This document shows positions 4,971-6,355 of a stretch of DNA of 6,355 nt, one piece after another (position 1 is the stretch's first letter; every line of letters starts with the position of its first letter). The DNA lies in assembly GCA_024762755.1 (NCBI GenBank), contig JANTGX010000128.1:1-6355 (forward strand), given 5' to 3'. The notes under the pieces are model-generated. The model had not been told where the DNA came from. It searched no databases and saw only the letters and a list, made by a program, of their open reading frames with translations. Source of the stretch: Gammaproteobacteria bacterium (lineage in GTDB: Bacteria > Pseudomonadota > Gammaproteobacteria > SZUA-152). The position numbers and the translations under genes are program-made.

Positions 4971-5210
4971 ATGAAGATGCTCATTATCGAGCCTTGCATT
5001 GTCAATTATCACGACGACCGTGGTGGCGTCGGCGAGGCGCGCGGCGCCATTGTCGACGTGACCAAGGACGATGCGCGGCAACTGGCCATGACCAACCGCG
5101 CGCTCTATATCGACAAAAAGGACGACCACGACAAGGCCGGCGTCAACACTGCCGACAAGGCGCTTCTCGATGCCGCCGCCAAGGTCAGCAAGTCCACAGC
5201 CAAGACATGA
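4971..5210 (+). CDS. Small phage head protein of unknown function (79 aa)
   Basis: ATG 4971 follows a G-rich ribosome binding stretch (AGGGGG, 4959-4964). The product starts MKMLIIEPCIVNYHDDRGG, then GEARGAIVDVTKDDARQLAMTNRALYID. The run of an N-terminal strand, a loop, G-x-I-x-D-V, then DA-x-x-L and a hydrophobic end resembles small proteins common after capsid genes, which often have an SH3-like shape; this is pattern memory only. Residues 52-79 form a Lys/Ala/Asp-rich, probably disordered or helical tail. Its place directly after the capsid gene suggests a decoration or head-completion role. There is no signal peptide or membrane segment. Confidence 0.75.
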   Translation: MKMLIIEPCIVNYHDDRGGVGEARGAIVDVTKDDARQLAMTNRALYIDKKDDHDKAGVNTADKALLDAAAKVSKSTAKT

Positions 5211-5250
5211 CCGGGCCATGATGAATGGGGCGCACACAGCAGACAACGAG

Positions 5251-5622
5251 ATGAGCACCACGACTATCGCCTGGGCGAATTATCTCATCTCGCTGTTGTC
5301 GGGCAGCATTGGCGGTGCCGGCGCGGCCAGCTGGCACGTGCTCAGCGGCCGCCACGCGAAATGGCAGCACCTGATCAGCTACGTGATCGTAGGCGGTTCG
5401 GTCGGCCTGTTCGTCGGTGCATGGCTGCATATCTACAGCGTCCTGGTGGACCTGCCCGGCGATATCCGCCACCACCTGGTGGCCGTCGGCATCGGCTCCG
5501 GCTTCATGGCCGTCACCGTGCTGGTGGGCATGCGCAAGATCGCCTGCGTGGTGCTCAAGTGGCACGGCATCAATGTCGAAATCAAGTTCAACCGGCGATC
5601 TGAGGACAGGCAGGATGATTGA
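5251..5622 (+). CDS. Small three-helix membrane protein, holin-like (123 aa)
   Basis: Three hydrophobic segments are visible at about residues 7-30 (WANYLISLLSGSIGGAGAA), 41-65 (LISYVIVGGSVGLFVGAWL) and 75-103 (LVAVGIGSGFMAVTVLVG), separated by short polar loops and ending in a charged tail rich in Arg, Asp and Glu. Size, three segments and the Gly-rich first helix after a Trp-Ala resemble holins of the LydA/superfamily III type, which make lethal pores in the inner membrane at the time of lysis. The start is uncertain: ATG 5251 places the first helix near the N-terminus, while 5218 and 5221 lie closer to the previous stop. None has a convincing ribosome binding site. It ends overlapping the next start by eight bases. 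An inner-membrane exclusion or assembly protein is an alternative. Confidence 0.62.
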   Translation: MSTTTIAWANYLISLLSGSIGGAGAASWHVLSGRHAKWQHLISYVIVGGSVGLFVGAWLHIYSVLVDLPGDIRHHLVAVGIGSGFMAVTVLVGMRKIACVVLKWHGINVEIKFNRRSEDRQDD

Positions 5623-5962
5623 TTTCAATATCGACGCGCTCAATGCCCACCCCTGGGACAAGATCAGCCATGCGCTGATCGGCCTGATAATCGCCGCGCC
5701 GTTCTATCTTGTCGGCTGGCTGCTGGACGACCCGGTATGGTCGATCGCGCTGGCCATGACCGGAAGCGCTGCCGCGCTCGGCGTGTTCTATGGCCGCGAG
5801 CAGGACCAGCACTGGCACAAGCACCGCGACAAGGTGGTGGCCAGCTGGTTCGCCTGGAACTGGTCTCGTGATGCGATCTGGGACTGGCTGGTCGTCTGGC
5901 CGCCGCAACTGATCCTGCTGCTGCTGATCTGGTGGCAGGTTGGCACTGTTGGCCATGGGTGA
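5615..5962 (+). CDS. Small phage inner-membrane protein with a GRE motif (115 aa)
   Basis: ATG 5615 overlaps the end of the holin-like gene by eight bases and is preceded by GAGGACAGG (5602-5610), so the two are probably co-translated. Hydrophobic segments lie at about 18-37 (SHALIGLIIAAPFYLVGWLL), 41-59 and 95-109 (PPQLILLLLIWW). Between the second and third is an aromatic, His-rich polar loop with GREQDQHWHKHRD (60-72) and WNWSRDAIWDW (81-91). I recall similar small membrane proteins with a GRE motif and a W-x-x-x-D element in phage lysis neighbourhoods, but their function is not known to me. Pairing with a holin-like gene suggests an accessory lysis role. No lipoprotein box or spanin-like coiled coil is seen. 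Confidence 0.72.
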   Translation: MIDFNIDALNAHPWDKISHALIGLIIAAPFYLVGWLLDDPVWSIALAMTGSAAALGVFYGREQDQHWHKHRDKVVASWFAWNWSRDAIWDWLVVWPPQLILLLLIWWQVGTVGHG

Positions 5963-6004
5963 GTGCTGCGCACCGATGGCCAGGAAATACCGGGAGGCAT
6001 GACC

Positions 6005-6292
6005 ATGGAAATCCGAGAAACAGGCGAACATTTCCGGGCGACTACCTATGCCGCCTTTTCTCGCCACACGCTGGTGGACGGTAAGCGCGTGGTCACGCTC
6101 GGGCCATTGGCCAGCCAGTGCAAAGGCTATGAGCAGCCGGTGGATGGCTACTGGTACAGCACCAGCGTATATGACGAGCATGATCAGAAGATCCCGATGG
6201 AACCCCAGCGCATTGCCAAGTATCGCGCTGAGGCAGAAGCCGATGCTATGCACGATCAGGTGGTGCAGCAACTTGCGGCGGGGCTGTTGTGA
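6005..6292 (+). CDS. Hypothetical phage protein (95 aa)
   Basis: I chose ATG 6005 because GGGAGG (5992-5997) sits seven bases ahead of it; ATG 5999 is in frame but only one base from that site, and GTG 5963 has none. The product begins MEIRETGEHFRATTYAAFS and contains a likely beta-rich middle (KRVVTLGPLA, GYWYSTSVYDEHDQKI, about 27-63) followed by an Ala-rich helix (RIAKYRAEAEADAMHDQVVQQLAAGLL, about 69-95). It is probably soluble. I do not recognise a family. Its stop overlaps the next GTG in GTGA, so it belongs to the same transcription and translation unit as its neighbours. Confidence 0.65.
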   Translation: MEIRETGEHFRATTYAAFSRHTLVDGKRVVTLGPLASQCKGYEQPVDGYWYSTSVYDEHDQKIPMEPQRIAKYRAEAEADAMHDQVVQQLAAGLL

Positions 6293-6355
6293 AGGATTAC
6301 CCGAAACTCAAGCAGCGGCTCATCGACCAGGGCATTGCCGACACCGTGCCGTCTG
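6289..6355 (+). CDS. 5' end of an unrecognised gene, cut by the window edge
   Basis: GTG 6289 overlaps the stop of the previous gene (GTGA), and 22 codons stay open to the right edge, reading VKDYPKLKQRLIDQGIADT then VPS. The hydrophilic, helical character looks like genuine protein. The start-stop overlap is typical of coupled phage genes. Too little is visible to name a product; gene order would allow another neck or tail-completion protein. Confidence 0.55.
   Translation, partial: MKDYPKLKQRLIDQGIADTVPS

Noticed and set aside
5588..6271. 227-codon minus-strand frame spanning three + strand genes
   Set aside because: It is the longest antisense frame, but it runs opposite three genes that overlap tightly and have membrane segments or ribosome sites; the minus product shows no recognisable motif.

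Overview
The window joins two unlike pieces of DNA. Roughly the first 600 bases have visibly lower GC and look like the end of an integron gene-cassette array. From about 670 to the right edge, the sequence is GC-rich, tightly packed, all on the + strand, and is the head-assembly module of a lambda/HK97-type tailed phage, probably a prophage. GC-rich coding sequence and lambda-like gene content suggest a high-GC proteobacterium, most likely a gammaproteobacterium; no host marker gene is present, so this is weakly supported.

Left piece (1-628). A truncated ORF open at the left edge stops at 112. Two bases later comes an imperfect palindrome (114-172) with an inverse core ACATAAC and a core GTTAGGG, laid out like an integron attC site. 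A good sigma-70 promoter (194-221) then drives two overlapping small genes, a 53-residue unknown and a 59-residue ribbon-helix-helix-like protein. The stop codon of the second gene lies in GCCCTAAC, the exact reverse complement of GTTAGGGC where the putative cassette begins. This is the arrangement expected of one inserted gene cassette. Its own distal attC is short and degenerate or cut off.

Junction (629-723). It holds a nested inverted repeat and the first of two perfect 25-bp direct repeats. The second copy is exactly 2,200 bp downstream. Each copy precedes the start of a head gene or gene pair.

Right piece (724-6355). In order: a gpW-like head-tail joining candidate with an extra N-terminal domain; a lambda gpB-type portal; a fused prohead protease-major capsid protein with a strong internal start that could also make capsid protein alone; a 79-residue small head protein; two small membrane proteins, the first holin-like; a 95-residue unknown; and a partial ORF running off the right edge. 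W-portal-protease-capsid order matches lambda/HK97 assembly: a portal dodecamer nucleates the procapsid, the protease trims the capsid delta region, and small proteins close the neck. No terminase genes are seen, although they would normally sit just upstream of the gpW/portal genes; instead the cassette-like DNA occupies that place. This is either a real recombination junction or an assembly chimera, and it is the main thing to check.
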